A stretch of DNA of 64,000 bases from Nocardia altamirensis NBRC 108246 (lineage in GTDB: Bacteria > Actinomycetota > Actinomycetes > Mycobacteriales > Mycobacteriaceae): assembly GCF_001612685.1 (NCBI RefSeq), contig NZ_BDAY01000052.1, forward strand, positions 28,622 to 92,621, read 5' to 3'. Made by a program: the position numbers and the translations under genes. The notes below the pieces were generated by a model. It did not search any database. It was given only the letters and a program-made list of their open reading frames with translations, and was not told the origin of the DNA. Positions 17,172 to 25,542 of this stretch are shown here, piece after piece. How positions within the stretch are numbered: position 1 is the first letter of the stretch; each line of letters opens with the position of its first letter.

Positions 17172-20100
17172 TCAACCAGCGAGCGTGGGCACGACCAGAC
17201 CACGCCAATCCGCTTCCGCGCCTTCCCTCGTCGCCTCGGCGAAGCCGGCTTCGCCGAGGCGATCTCGCGCCTGCTGCTCGATCCTGGCGACATCCGGTTG
17301 GGAAAGGTCGGGCAGTCCGCGCACTCCGGCACTCGCGGCAAGCAGTCGCGCCGCCTGGTCGAGCTGCTCGGTACGCAAGGCCAGATCCGCGATGGCGATG
17401 AGGACCTGGGCGACGAACGGCGCGTATCCCGCCTCGGTGGCCACCTCGAATGCCGAGGCAAGGTGTGCTCGCGCGTCGTCGAGATCGTCGGCGAGGTAAC
17501 CGAGCAGGGTGTGCCTTATCGCGCGGAAGAGCGCCAGCTCCGCGTCGCTGCCGAGCACCGACGTCACGATGTCGAGCTGCCGGTGCGCCTCCGCGGTGTC
17601 GCCGCGCCACCTGGCCAATTCCGCCTTCGCCGTGGCGAGTTCGGCCAGTGCCGTCGGCCAGGCGGCCTGATCCGCGTAGCGCTGCGCCTCGGCCATCGCG
17701 GTCGCGCTCGCCTCCTCGGCGCCGAGCAACCAGTACAGCTGGGCCTGCCGCGCCCGGATCCGGCCGACATCCTCGATCGCGCCGACCTCGGTGACCACCA
17801 CGACCGCCTGGTCCAAAAGGTCGCACGCCTCGGCGAATTCGCCGCGGACGGCGAGGCGATCCGCCAGTTCGGTCAGCGCGAACGACGTTCCCCAACGCTC
17901 GCCCAAGGCACGGAACTCGATCAGCGCCAGCTCGAGATACGCATCCGCGTCCCGACCGGGGTGGCCGAGCACGATCCGCAACTTGCCGAGCTGGAGCCGG
18001 GCCAGCGCGCGGACCCACGGGTCGTCATGGGTGATCAGCGGTTCGAACGCGGGAAGCAATGCGTCCGGCCCCTGCAACATCTGTTCCAGTGCGGCGGCGA
18101 AAACCAGTGTGGGGTGGCCGTTTTCCACGCCACGGCTGAACTTGTACGACTTGCGGATCCATTCCGCCACCTGATACTCGTCGGTGCGCCCCGCCGAGCT
18201 CATGAAGTGCACGACCAACCCGTACACCGTGGCCAGGGTCGCATCGTCCACCTCGCCCTGCATGGCGGCGGCCGCGGTGACCAGCTCCATGCCCTCGGCT
18301 TTGTGGCCGGCCAGCCACCAGTACCAGCCTGCTTCCGCCGCGAGCCGCAGCGCACCGGTCGCATCGTCGGCCGCGAGCGCGCCGCGCATCGCGACCGCGA
18401 TGTTGTCGTGCTCGACCGCCAGCCTGGCGAGCCACTCCAGCTGCTCGGCCCGGCGCAAATGCGGCTCGGCGGTGGCGGCGAGCCCGGTGAAGTACGCGAG
18501 GTGCGCCCGGCGCGCCGCCTCCGCGTCGCCCGACTCGACGAGCCGGTCCGTCGCGTACTGCTTGATCGTGTCGAGCATTCGGTAGCGCGGCTCGCTGTCC
18601 ACCGTGCCGAATGTGCTTCGCGCCGAATGCGTTTCATGGTCTGCCGCCGCGCCGGTCGGTAGCAGCAGCGATTTCTCGGTCAGCGCCGTCAGCAGCTCGA
18701 GCACCTCCCACTGCTCGATCGTCGAGCCCGCATCCGGGCAAACCCGTTCGGCCGCTTCGAGACTCGCGCCGCCGGAGAACACCGCGAGCCTGCACAGGAC
18801 CGTTCGCTCCGCGTCGGTGAGCAGCTCCCAGCTCCAGTCGACCACCGCGCGCAACGTCCGGTGATGCGCGAGCGCGGTCCGGCTGCCTCCGGTCAGCAGA
18901 CGGAACCGATCGTCGAGGCGGTTGGCGAGTTGATCGAGGGACATGGTGCGCAATCGGGCCGCGGCCAGTTCGATCGCCAGCGGTATCCCGTCGAGCGCCC
19001 GGCAGACGCGCGCCATGGTCGCCAGCGCGTCGGCATCGACGGTGAGATCCTTGCGCACCGCACCGGCACGATCCCGCAAAAGCTGTACCGCAGGCGAGGA
19101 TTCGATCGCACGGGAGTCTGCGTCGGCCGCGGGCAACCCGAGCGGCGCGACCTGCCACAGCGCTTCACCCGTGATGCCGAGTGGTTCTCTGCTCGTCGCG
19201 ATGATGCGCAGCCGCTGGCACTCTCCGAGTAGTCGGTGCGCGAACGTCGCCGCGGACTCGATCACGTGCTCACAGTTGTCCAGGATCAGCAGCAACTCGC
19301 GTTCGCGGATCGCGGCGACGAGCCGGTCCATCGGTTCCGCGTTCGACCCGCCGCCGAGCAGCGCGTCGCGGAGCCCGAGCGCGCCGAGCGCCGATTGGGC
19401 GATGTCGCCGCTCGCGCCGAGGGAACCCAGCTCGACCACCCATGCGCCGTCCGGCAGATCGTCGAGCATGGTCCGCGCGGTTTCCATGGCGAGCCGGGTC
19501 TTCCCCGATCCGCCCGGCCCGGTCAACGTGGTGAGCCGATGGTCAGCGATGAGTTCGCGCACGACCGCGACGTCGGCGTAGGTGCCGACGAACTTCGTCA
19601 GCTCGGCGCGCAGGTTCGTCTTGCGGTCGTCGTCGCGTGCGCCCACTTCGCCGCGCAGCAGCGCGACATGCAGTGCGGACAGTTCCGGCGATGGATCGAC
19701 GCCGAGCGTGTCGGCCAGTTCCTCGCGGGCCCGCTGGTACACGGTCAGCGCCTCGGCGCTGCGGCCAGCAGTGGCCAGCGCCCGCATCAACGCGACGACG
19801 AGTCGTTCGCGCACCGGATGTTTGGCCACCAGCTCGGTGAGCTCGGCGACCAGGTCCGGACCGCGGCCGAGGCGGATCTCCACCTCGTAGAGATCCTCCA
19901 GCGCGGCCAGGTGCAGGCCATCGAACCGCGCGACCACCGCGGCGACCGCGGCGTTGTCCCGCATGTCGACGTCCTGCATCAGCCCGCCGCGCGACAGGTC
20001 GACGGCTTCGCGCAACAGCTCGGCCCGGTGCCCGTCGTCACCGCCGCGGGCCTGGTCGAGTAGCTGTTCGAACTGCACGGCGTCGACCGCGCGTGGTTCG

Positions 20101-20378
20101 ACCGTCAGCCGGTATCCGCCTGCCTGGGCATCGAGCGAACCCTCCGGCAGCACCCGCCGCAGCCGAGAGACCAACGCCTGCAAGGAGTTGGCCGCGTCGG
20201 CAGGCGGCTGCTCGCCCCAAATCCAGTCGACCAGTGTGCCTTTCTGGACCACCCGGCCCGGCTCGAGCGCAAGGGCGACCACAAGCGCTCGCAACCGAGC
20301 ACCTGGTACCGCTACCAATCCGCCGTCATTCAATCGGATTTCAAGCGGTCCAAGTATCCCGATCTGCACTCCGACCAT
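17172..20378 (-). CDS. Large SARP/AfsR-type transcriptional regulator (winged helix-BTAD-NB-ARC-TPR)
   Basis: The protein has about 1,068 residues from the ATG at 20378; a GTG at 20390 and another at 20369 are alternatives. The N-terminus is an OmpR-like winged helix (GILGPLEIRL ... LRALVVALAL), followed by a bacterial transcriptional activation domain to about residue 250 (LMRALATAGRSAEALTVYQR). A P-loop NTPase comes next (GPGGSGKTRLAM, about 287-298; LLLILDNCEHV as Walker B), then a long alpha-helical TPR-like region. Such proteins activate secondary-metabolite genes. It sits 75 bp upstream of the ligase operon on the same strand and is probably its activator. Confidence 0.9.
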   Translation of the reverse strand: MVGVQIGILGPLEIRLNDGGLVAVPGARLRALVVALALEPGRVVQKGTLVDWIWGEQPPADAANSLQALVSRLRRVLPEGSLDAQAGGYRLTVEPRAVDAVQFEQLLDQARGGDDGHRAELLREAVDLSRGGLMQDVDMRDNAAVAAVVARFDGLHLAALEDLYEVEIRLGRGPDLVAELTELVAKHPVRERLVVALMRALATAGRSAEALTVYQRAREELADTLGVDPSPELSALHVALLRGEVGARDDDRKTNLRAELTKFVGTYADVAVVRELIADHRLTTLTGPGGSGKTRLAMETARTMLDDLPDGAWVVELGSLGASGDIAQSALGALGLRDALLGGGSNAEPMDRLVAAIRERELLLILDNCEHVIESAATFAHRLLGECQRLRIIATSREPLGITGEALWQVAPLGLPAADADSRAIESSPAVQLLRDRAGAVRKDLTVDADALATMARVCRALDGIPLAIELAAARLRTMSLDQLANRLDDRFRLLTGGSRTALAHHRTLRAVVDWSWELLTDAERTVLCRLAVFSGGASLEAAERVCPDAGSTIEQWEVLELLTALTEKSLLLPTGAAADHETHSARSTFGTVDSEPRYRMLDTIKQYATDRLVESGDAEAARRAHLAYFTGLAATAEPHLRRAEQLEWLARLAVEHDNIAVAMRGALAADDATGALRLAAEAGWYWWLAGHKAEGMELVTAAAAMQGEVDDATLATVYGLVVHFMSSAGRTDEYQVAEWIRKSYKFSRGVENGHPTLVFAAALEQMLQGPDALLPAFEPLITHDDPWVRALARLQLGKLRIVLGHPGRDADAYLELALIEFRALGERWGTSFALTELADRLAVRGEFAEACDLLDQAVVVVTEVGAIEDVGRIRARQAQLYWLLGAEEASATAMAEAQRYADQAAWPTALAELATAKAELARWRGDTAEAHRQLDIVTSVLGSDAELALFRAIRHTLLGYLADDLDDARAHLASAFEVATEAGYAPFVAQVLIAIADLALRTEQLDQAARLLAASAGVRGLPDLSQPDVARIEQQARDRLGEAGFAEATREGAEADWRGLVVPTLAG

Positions 20379-20411
20379 TCTGCCGTGCACGTTTCGGCGG
20401 TCACGCAGCGG

Positions 20412-20768
20412 CTAGATCGCCGCCAGGATGAGGGCGCCGAGCAGAGCCAGACCGAAAGCGGCGAGGACGGCGAGCACCAGCGGGCGAAACAGTCCGGGAC
20501 CGACAGCTCGCGCGAGGAAATAACCGACACCGCCACCGAGCACCGCAAGCAGCGGTCCCTCGCCTCTGACCAGATAGAACACCGACGCCATCGCCGCGTT
20601 GCCGACCTCTCCGATGCCACGCGCCTCGTCACCGAACGGGATCGGGAACCGGTACACGACCCCGACGAGGGCCGCCGCCACCGGGGCGGTCAGTACCGCG
20701 ACGATCACGCCCCACGCGGCCACCGCCCACCGCACCAGCACACTCGTTCGATCTTCCTCGATCCGCAT
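20412..20768 (-). CDS. Small integral membrane protein of unknown function
   Basis: With the ATG at 20768 the protein has 118 residues; the longer frame overlaps the lipoprotein gene and adds only a polar leader. Three hydrophobic segments are visible: WAVAAWGVIVAVLTAPVAA (about 14-32), a middle one around 65-85, and the C-terminal LVLAVLAAFGLALLGALI. No family was recognised. It is 77 bp downstream of the lipoprotein gene and on the same strand as the type VII-type pair, so it may be the last gene of that operon. A role as immunity or membrane accessory protein is speculative. Confidence 0.55.
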   Translation of the reverse strand: MRIEEDRTSVLVRWAVAAWGVIVAVLTAPVAAALVGVVYRFPIPFGDEARGIGEVGNAAMASVFYLVRGEGPLLAVLGGGVGYFLARAVGPGLFRPLVLAVLAAFGLALLGALILAAI

Positions 20769-20845
20769 GCGCGTCCACTCCCTATTGATCCGTAGCTGAA
20801 TCGTAGGTGAGTCCGCTCTTCGAGACCGCGAGCTGGGTGCCGCCG

Positions 20846-21400
20846 TCACTTCGGGTCGGGAGTGCACACGGTCAGGAACGACTTCCGGTTCTCGCGTTGG
20901 ACGTCCGACGCGTCCATCCAGCCGCTCTGGCCGAACAGATAGTTCTCCGATGAGTGCTCCGCCGACTCGCGCAGCACCCGGGTGACATCGACCCTGGCGC
21001 CGTAGGCCGTCGGGCCGTCAACGGAGAAGTTGAGCCACTCCGCCTTGGTCCAGTCGTAGCCCGCAGGCAGTGGTTGCTGAACTCGGAGAGATCCGTCGGC
21101 GTCCGGGGTGGATCCCCCGGTGACCCGAAGCAGGTCCATGCGCTCCACCGGCACTCCAGGTCGCGGCGCCGTCCACTCCTGCGTAGTGCTCTCCTTCGTG
21201 CCGACGTCGAAAATCAACGTCAGGCCGGTGACGCCCGCGCACGGGGTGCCCGTCCACAGTTTCAGGACGCCGTCGTCGACGCGGAACCCGGCCGCAGGCG
21301 GCAGTGACGGCGCGAACTGCGCCTTGGTGTCGCACGCCGCGGTCGCCGCCACCATGAGCAGGGCCGCGCAGACTGCGCGCGACCACCTAATATCCGCCAT
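20846..21400 (-). CDS. Putative lipoprotein linked to a type VII secretion substrate
   Basis: The protein has 184 residues with a signal peptide (RAVCAALLMVAATAAC) ending at a Cys near residue 23. The lipobox is loose (ATAAC), so lipidation is likely but not certain. The mature part contains strands such as VLKLWTGTPCAGVTGLTLIFD and ends with VCTPDPK. I recognise no family. Its start overlaps the upstream HExxH-protein gene by 14 bp, so the two are translationally coupled. In such gene order the protein could be a surface partner or an immunity protein; the sequence alone does not decide. Confidence 0.65.
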   Translation of the reverse strand: MADIRWSRAVCAALLMVAATAACDTKAQFAPSLPPAAGFRVDDGVLKLWTGTPCAGVTGLTLIFDVGTKESTTQEWTAPRPGVPVERMDLLRVTGGSTPDADGSLRVQQPLPAGYDWTKAEWLNFSVDGPTAYGARVDVTRVLRESAEHSSENYLFGQSGWMDASDVQRENRKSFLTVCTPDPK

Positions 21401-22784
21401 CGGAAAGTCCCGCGTCCTTCTCGCTGTCGTTCCTGCCGAGCACCCACTGCGCTATCTGGGAGGCGATAGTGGGCCCGTGGCCTTGGCGCGCCCACTGTTG
21501 GGAGTGCCGCTCCTCGTGGTGCAGCAGTCGATCCAAGTCGAGCGCACCCTCATACGGGCCCTTATCGTTCTCGTACCACGCGTTGCCCGACCTCGCCACC
21601 TGCCGAAGCTGCTCGGCTGGGTCTTTCGGATCATCAATGTTGAACATGAACGTATCGCCCCAGGCCACGCCCCCTCGCACGCTGAACATGTCCTGGATGA
21701 AGTTCCCGCCCAACCCCATCATGATGCCGTTCGGCGTGGTCGCCAACCGACCACCGTTGGTGTGCACGAACCGCACGTCCTCGTTGTAGCTCCAGGAGTT
21801 CTTCTGTTGCCGCTCGGTGATTCGCCGCAGTTCTTCGGATCCGTACGGGGTCGGCGCGAAGTCGGTCTTTTCGCCTTCGGTGCCGTAATCGGTGCCCGCG
21901 TTCATGAGGTAGGTCATCCGCACCGCCTTGGCGGCGTCGGCACCGCTGATGTTGGTCGGCATCAGGAAGTACGACTTGACGATCCCGTCGCCACCCTTGT
22001 CCTCGCGAATCTCTTCCAGTCGGTCGAGGATCTTGAAGTCCTCCGGCGTGATGCGGTGTTCGGTGGCAATCTTTTTGATCGTATCGATCGACACGCCACG
22101 GCGGACGGCGTTCTCGAGCCACTGCCGATAGTGGCCGGACACCGGCGGTCCGGTCAGCAGACCGGCGTCGCGCAGCGCCTGCTCCATCGCGGCCACCTTG
22201 GCGTCGATCACCCCGCCCTTCATCGCGTCCGCCAGGGTGGTCGCGCCGTGGTCACTGATCTTCTGGTCCTGCGCGAGCTGCATCACCTTCGCGACGGCGG
22301 CGTCGATCTGCTGTGCCTTGGTGAGTATCGCCTTCGTCTCCCGCTCCAGCTGATTCCTGATGGTTTCGCGGTGTCGTCGGAGCGCGGCGCGGTCTTCGGC
22401 CGCGTCCCGCCCCGGCAGCGCGGGCTCAGCAGGCTTGATGTCCACGATCGCACCGTCGTCGGCGATGCGGAACTGGTAGGTGTCGGCGAGGGAGTCGTTG
22501 TTGACGACCCGGGCCTTCAGCGCGGATACGTCGTCCGACGCGGACTGCATGGCGCGCTCGACGGCCGAGAGCTCGGCGGTCAGGACCTCGGCCTTGTTCC
22601 GCGTATCGCCGAGCGAATTGCGGGCGCGCTCACCGGTATCGCCGTGCCAGCCTGGCAATTTCCGCGCGTCATCGAGTTCGTCCTGTAACCCGATGAGTTT
22701 GTCCCGGCGCCCGCGCAGGTTGGTGGCCGAAGTGTCGAGCGCCGCAGCGTCCCATTTGCGGACGTTGCCGTAGTCGACGGTCAT
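21387..22784 (-). CDS. WXG100-like protein fused to a C-terminal HExxH (zincin-type) domain
   Basis: The protein has 465 residues. The first ~100 form a helical hairpin-like region with LPGWHGDTGERARN: Trp46-His-Gly48 is a true W-x-G motif between two helices, as in ESAT-6/WXG100 type VII secretion substrates. A coiled-coil region follows to about 200, then a middle domain. Near the end, LLHHEERHSQQWARQ carries HEERH at 423-427, a candidate zinc-binding HExxH, in a context like DUF4157-type HExxHxxQ domains. It overlaps the small upstream gene by 4 bp. The likely role is a secreted effector with peptidase fold; activity is unproven and the third ligand is not obvious. Confidence 0.75.
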   Translation of the reverse strand: MTVDYGNVRKWDAAALDTSATNLRGRRDKLIGLQDELDDARKLPGWHGDTGERARNSLGDTRNKAEVLTAELSAVERAMQSASDDVSALKARVVNNDSLADTYQFRIADDGAIVDIKPAEPALPGRDAAEDRAALRRHRETIRNQLERETKAILTKAQQIDAAVAKVMQLAQDQKISDHGATTLADAMKGGVIDAKVAAMEQALRDAGLLTGPPVSGHYRQWLENAVRRGVSIDTIKKIATEHRITPEDFKILDRLEEIREDKGGDGIVKSYFLMPTNISGADAAKAVRMTYLMNAGTDYGTEGEKTDFAPTPYGSEELRRITERQQKNSWSYNEDVRFVHTNGGRLATTPNGIMMGLGGNFIQDMFSVRGGVAWGDTFMFNIDDPKDPAEQLRQVARSGNAWYENDKGPYEGALDLDRLLHHEERHSQQWARQGHGPTIASQIAQWVLGRNDSEKDAGLSDGGY

Positions 22785-23068
22785 TCTCGGAAAGCCTTTT
22801 TCGCAGCTTCTTCATTTTCGGTGTACGCCTTCGCGGCCCCCGAGACCAATTCGCTCCACCGGTTGATCTCGCCTGCCCACCCCTTCGCGCGCTCGTTGAA
22901 CGTCGACGCCAGAGTTGGCGCGTTCTTTGCCGCATCCCCACCGGGCAATGCCGTCGCGACCGCATCCAAGCCGTTACCCGGCTCCACCGTCAAGGCCTGG
23001 CCCGCAGCAGATCCCGCCGCCTTCGCCGCATTATGCAGCTGATTGATTTCCACCTCGAACCAGCGCAC
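22781..23068 (-). CDS. EspC/WXG100-like type VII secretion partner protein
   Basis: The protein has 95 residues, all helical, no signal peptide. It ends with AYTENEEAAKKAFRE, which contains Tyr82-x-x-x-Glu86, the YxxxD/E export signal of mycobacterial type VII (ESX) substrates, and Trp64-Ala-Gly66 in the turn region. It is the first gene of the operon and overlaps the HExxH-protein gene by 4 bp (ATGA). The pair would be co-secreted as a heterodimer through an ESX machine coded elsewhere. No ESX core genes (EccC, MycP) are in the window. Confidence 0.78.
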   Translation of the reverse strand: MRWFEVEINQLHNAAKAAGSAAGQALTVEPGNGLDAVATALPGGDAAKNAPTLASTFNERAKGWAGEINRWSELVSGAAKAYTENEEAAKKAFRE

Positions 23069-23372
23069 AGCCCGAGACCCCCGCCCCTGTATCGGTTTCA
23101 GCCAGCTGTCCGGCGCACTATCCGCCGGATTCGGCTGATGTCATGTAATTGATTGGTAGCCAATATCTTCCAGGGAATATGTCGATTACTCAACTCGACT
23201 TCACGCACCCGTCGCCGCACTCCTCGAAATCACCGCTATCTGCGCCGACGATCCGTCATGTCCCGCACCCAGCCGAGACTGCTCGGTTTATTCACAGCTG
23301 GGCAACACCGCATCAGGTGGCATGTCAGACCGCTGTCAGTTCGATATCAGCCCGTCTGGCGAAAGTACTCCC
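23069..23372. other. Intergenic region between divergent type VII pair and beta-lactamase-like gene
   Basis: This 304-bp gap is AT-richer than its surroundings and should hold two divergent promoters. It includes the small inverted repeat ATTGG-TAG-CCAAT at 23152-23164. No credible gene was seen in it. Confidence 0.45.
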
Positions 23373-24560
23373 ATGACAATCCAATCCCCCACCGCATTCC
23401 GGCGGGTCGCCGCCACCGCACTGGCCTGCACGGCACTGCTCGGCGCAGCCGCCTGTGGATCCGAGCCGAACGCTGCTGCCGCGCAAGACCGTCCGGAGCT
23501 GCAGCAGGCCATCCAGGAGATCGCCGATTCCGGTTTCGCCGGAGTGCAACTGCGCGTCCATGATCGGCGCGGCCAGTGGGCAGGCAGCGCCGGGGTCGCC
23601 GAACTCGGCAATGCCGCGAAACCGCCGACCGACGGCCGATTCTGGACGGGCAGCTCCGTCAAGCCCTTCACCGCGACCATGGTGCTGCAACTGGTGGCCG
23701 AGGGCCGGATCGGGCTGGACGCGCCGGTGGCCGACCACCTGCCCGAGCTCGGGTTGGATCGGCGAATCACGACGCGAATGCTGTTGCAGCACACCAGCGG
23801 TCTGTTCAACTACACCGGCGAGTACTACGACGACGGGACGATGGCGCCAGGCATCCCGGCCACGGGAAAGGAGTGGCTGGACAACCGGTTTCACAGCTAT
23901 CAGCCGGAGGAGCTGGTACGGCTGGCGTTGTCGAAGCCTGCGCGATTCGAGCCGGGGACGGACTTCAGCTACGCCAACACCAATTACACACTCGCCTTGC
24001 TGCTGATCGAGAAGGTCACCGGCAACTCGTACGCCGAGGAGCTGCAGCGGCGGATCCTGGATCCGCTCGGCATGCGCGGCACCGTGGTGCCGGGCAACCT
24101 GACGGAGCTCCCTGAGCCGTACGCCCACGGCTACTTCCGCTACCAGGACGCGGGCGAGTGGAGGACGGTAGATGTCGCCCGCCAGAACCTCTCGCTACTG
24201 GCCGGCGCCGGTGACCTGATCTCGACCACCGAAGATCTACACCGGTTCTTCGCCGCGCTGAACGGCGGCAAGCTCCTGCCCGCGCCGCTCCTCGCCGAAA
24301 TGCGTACGCCCAACCCGAAACTCGGCTACGGACTCGGGATATTCGTGCAGGATGTCGGACCGAAATGCGGCGGCACCGTCTATCACCACAACGGCAGCCC
24401 GCCCGCGGGCTACGGGACGATGATGTACAGCTCACCGGACGGCAGCGTGACCATGACCGCCTCGCTGACCATGGGTGACTCCGCCATGGAGCCCACCAAG
24501 GAGTTCCCGAAGGCGACGCAGCAGCTCATCGAGAAGGTGTTCTGCGGCGGGGGCAAGTGA
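23373..24560 (+). CDS. Serine beta-lactamase-fold lipoprotein (class C / D-alanyl-D-alanine carboxypeptidase-like)
   Basis: The protein has 395 residues from the ATG at 23373. A signal peptide ends at LLGAAACGS with Cys28 as likely lipid anchor. The mature enzyme has the penicillin-interacting motifs SSVK (Ser94, Lys97), YAN in FSYANTNY, and HNG in the C-terminal part (HHNGSPPAGY). The fold is the beta-lactamase / peptidase S12 family: D-aminopeptidase, carboxypeptidase or esterase. True beta-lactamase activity cannot be told from sequence. A strong hairpin follows the stop codon, so the gene is probably a single transcription unit. Confidence 0.9.
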   Translation: MTIQSPTAFRRVAATALACTALLGAAACGSEPNAAAAQDRPELQQAIQEIADSGFAGVQLRVHDRRGQWAGSAGVAELGNAAKPPTDGRFWTGSSVKPFTATMVLQLVAEGRIGLDAPVADHLPELGLDRRITTRMLLQHTSGLFNYTGEYYDDGTMAPGIPATGKEWLDNRFHSYQPEELVRLALSKPARFEPGTDFSYANTNYTLALLLIEKVTGNSYAEELQRRILDPLGMRGTVVPGNLTELPEPYAHGYFRYQDAGEWRTVDVARQNLSLLAGAGDLISTTEDLHRFFAALNGGKLLPAPLLAEMRTPNPKLGYGLGIFVQDVGPKCGGTVYHHNGSPPAGYGTMMYSSPDGSVTMTASLTMGDSAMEPTKEFPKATQQLIEKVFCGGGK

Positions 24561-24573
24561 TGAGCCGCGGCGT

Positions 24574-24599
24574 GATCCCCTCCGCACCGGGAGGGGATC
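24574..24599 (+). terminator. Hairpin terminator after the beta-lactamase-fold gene
   Basis: GATCCCCTCC-GCACCG-GGAGGGGATC is a perfect stem of 10 bp with a 6-nt loop, 14 bp after the stop codon. No U-run follows, as is common in actinobacteria. Confidence 0.75.
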
Positions 24600-24636
24600 C
24601 GCTGGGCGGACCGGAATAGTGCCTGCACCGGTTCCG

Positions 24637-24657
24637 GCCTGTCACTGTGGCACAGGC
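24637..24657. promoter_or_regulatory. Inverted repeat in the leader of the tryptophan-dioxygenase operon
   Basis: GCCTGT-N9-ACAGGC at 24637-24657 lies about 85 bp upstream of the first gene. It shares TGGCACA with the TetR-side intergenic region (30018-30024). It may be an operator, but the arms are short. Confidence 0.3.
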
Positions 24658-24741
24658 TATTTCGGTGGACCGCGGCCGGCCGGGCGGCGCGGACAACCAT
24701 CGCGAACGACAAGCGGCGAACAATCGCCAGGAGGCAGCGAC

Positions 24742-25542
24742 TTGTCCACCATGAAGACAGCGACCCCGGAGGACCAGCTGCGCGAAGCGCTGGCCAAACC
24801 CATGTTCAACACGGTCCTGAAGGCCTGGGTGGGTGACGGCACGACCGACTACGAGGTCTATCTGCGCACCGCCGAGTTGTTGTCCTTGCAGACGACGCTC
24901 GACCGGCTCACCGACCCGGACGAGCTGATGTTCCAGATCGTCCACCAGGCCCAGGAGGTCTGGTTGAAGCTGTTGTCCCACGAACTCGCCGGCGTCGTCG
25001 GCGAGGTGGACCGGGACGCGCTGTGGGAGACGTCCGCCCGGCTGGATCGGGCGATCCGGATCGCCGAATGTCTCGAGCGGGAAATAGGGGTGCTCGAGAC
25101 CATGACACCCGACACCTACCAGATCATCCGGCGCAGTCTCGGCAACGGCAGCGGACAGCAGTCACCGGGCTACAACGGCGTGCTCGCCGCGGCGGAACAT
25201 GTTGCCGCGGCACTGGATCGGCTCCTCGACCGGCGCGGTGTCCCGGTCGCGGCGGTGTACTCCACCGAGGTCGCGCAGCCCGATCTCAAGCGCGTCTGCG
25301 AGCTGCTCGTCGACCTCGACGAGCGTTTCCAGGGGTGGCTTGTCGCGCATTTCATGTTGGTGCGCAGGACGATCGGCGTCGGCCACGGGGTGAACGCGCT
25401 CGACGGGGTACCGACCAGGGTGCTGACCGGCCGGATGACCCAACCACTTTTCCGCACGCTGTGGCAGGTGCGGAACGAACTCACCGAGAGCTGGCGTCGT
25501 GACGGCGGTTACGCGCCGGGCGCGGCGCGGGAGTCTCGATGA
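24742..25542 (+). CDS. Divergent tryptophan 2,3-dioxygenase-family heme enzyme
   Basis: The TTG at 24742 is the preferred start: AGGAGG (24729-24734) is seven bases upstream, while the ATG at 24751 would be 16 bases away. The 266-residue protein has the family blocks YLRTAELLSLQ, DELMFQIVHQAQEVWLKLLSHEL (distal His68), RRSLGNGSGQQSPGY (substrate Arg130/131) and WLVAHFMLVRRTIG (proximal His203). The usual GTGGSSG substrate-ammonium loop is replaced by GVGHGVNALDGVPTRVLTGR (212-231). It would cleave or oxygenate an indole ring, giving N-formylkynurenine if canonical. The changed loop suggests a modified substrate. Its stop overlaps the next gene by 4 bp. Confidence 0.85.
   Translation: MSTMKTATPEDQLREALAKPMFNTVLKAWVGDGTTDYEVYLRTAELLSLQTTLDRLTDPDELMFQIVHQAQEVWLKLLSHELAGVVGEVDRDALWETSARLDRAIRIAECLEREIGVLETMTPDTYQIIRRSLGNGSGQQSPGYNGVLAAAEHVAAALDRLLDRRGVPVAAVYSTEVAQPDLKRVCELLVDLDERFQGWLVAHFMLVRRTIGVGHGVNALDGVPTRVLTGRMTQPLFRTLWQVRNELTESWRRDGGYAPGAARESR

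Noticed and set aside
16275..18662. A 795-residue rightward open frame opposite the ligase and SARP genes
   Set aside because: GC-rich DNA gives long antisense frames; the opposite strand has clear ligase and regulator motifs.
23149..23376. Short rightward frame upstream of the beta-lactamase-fold gene
   Set aside because: It lies in an AT-richer promoter region, lacks a ribosome site and shows random composition.
23373..24560. Calling this gene a beta-lactamase resistance determinant
   Set aside because: SxxK, YxN and HxG motifs are shared by carboxypeptidases, esterases and aminopeptidases of the same family; resistance cannot be inferred.
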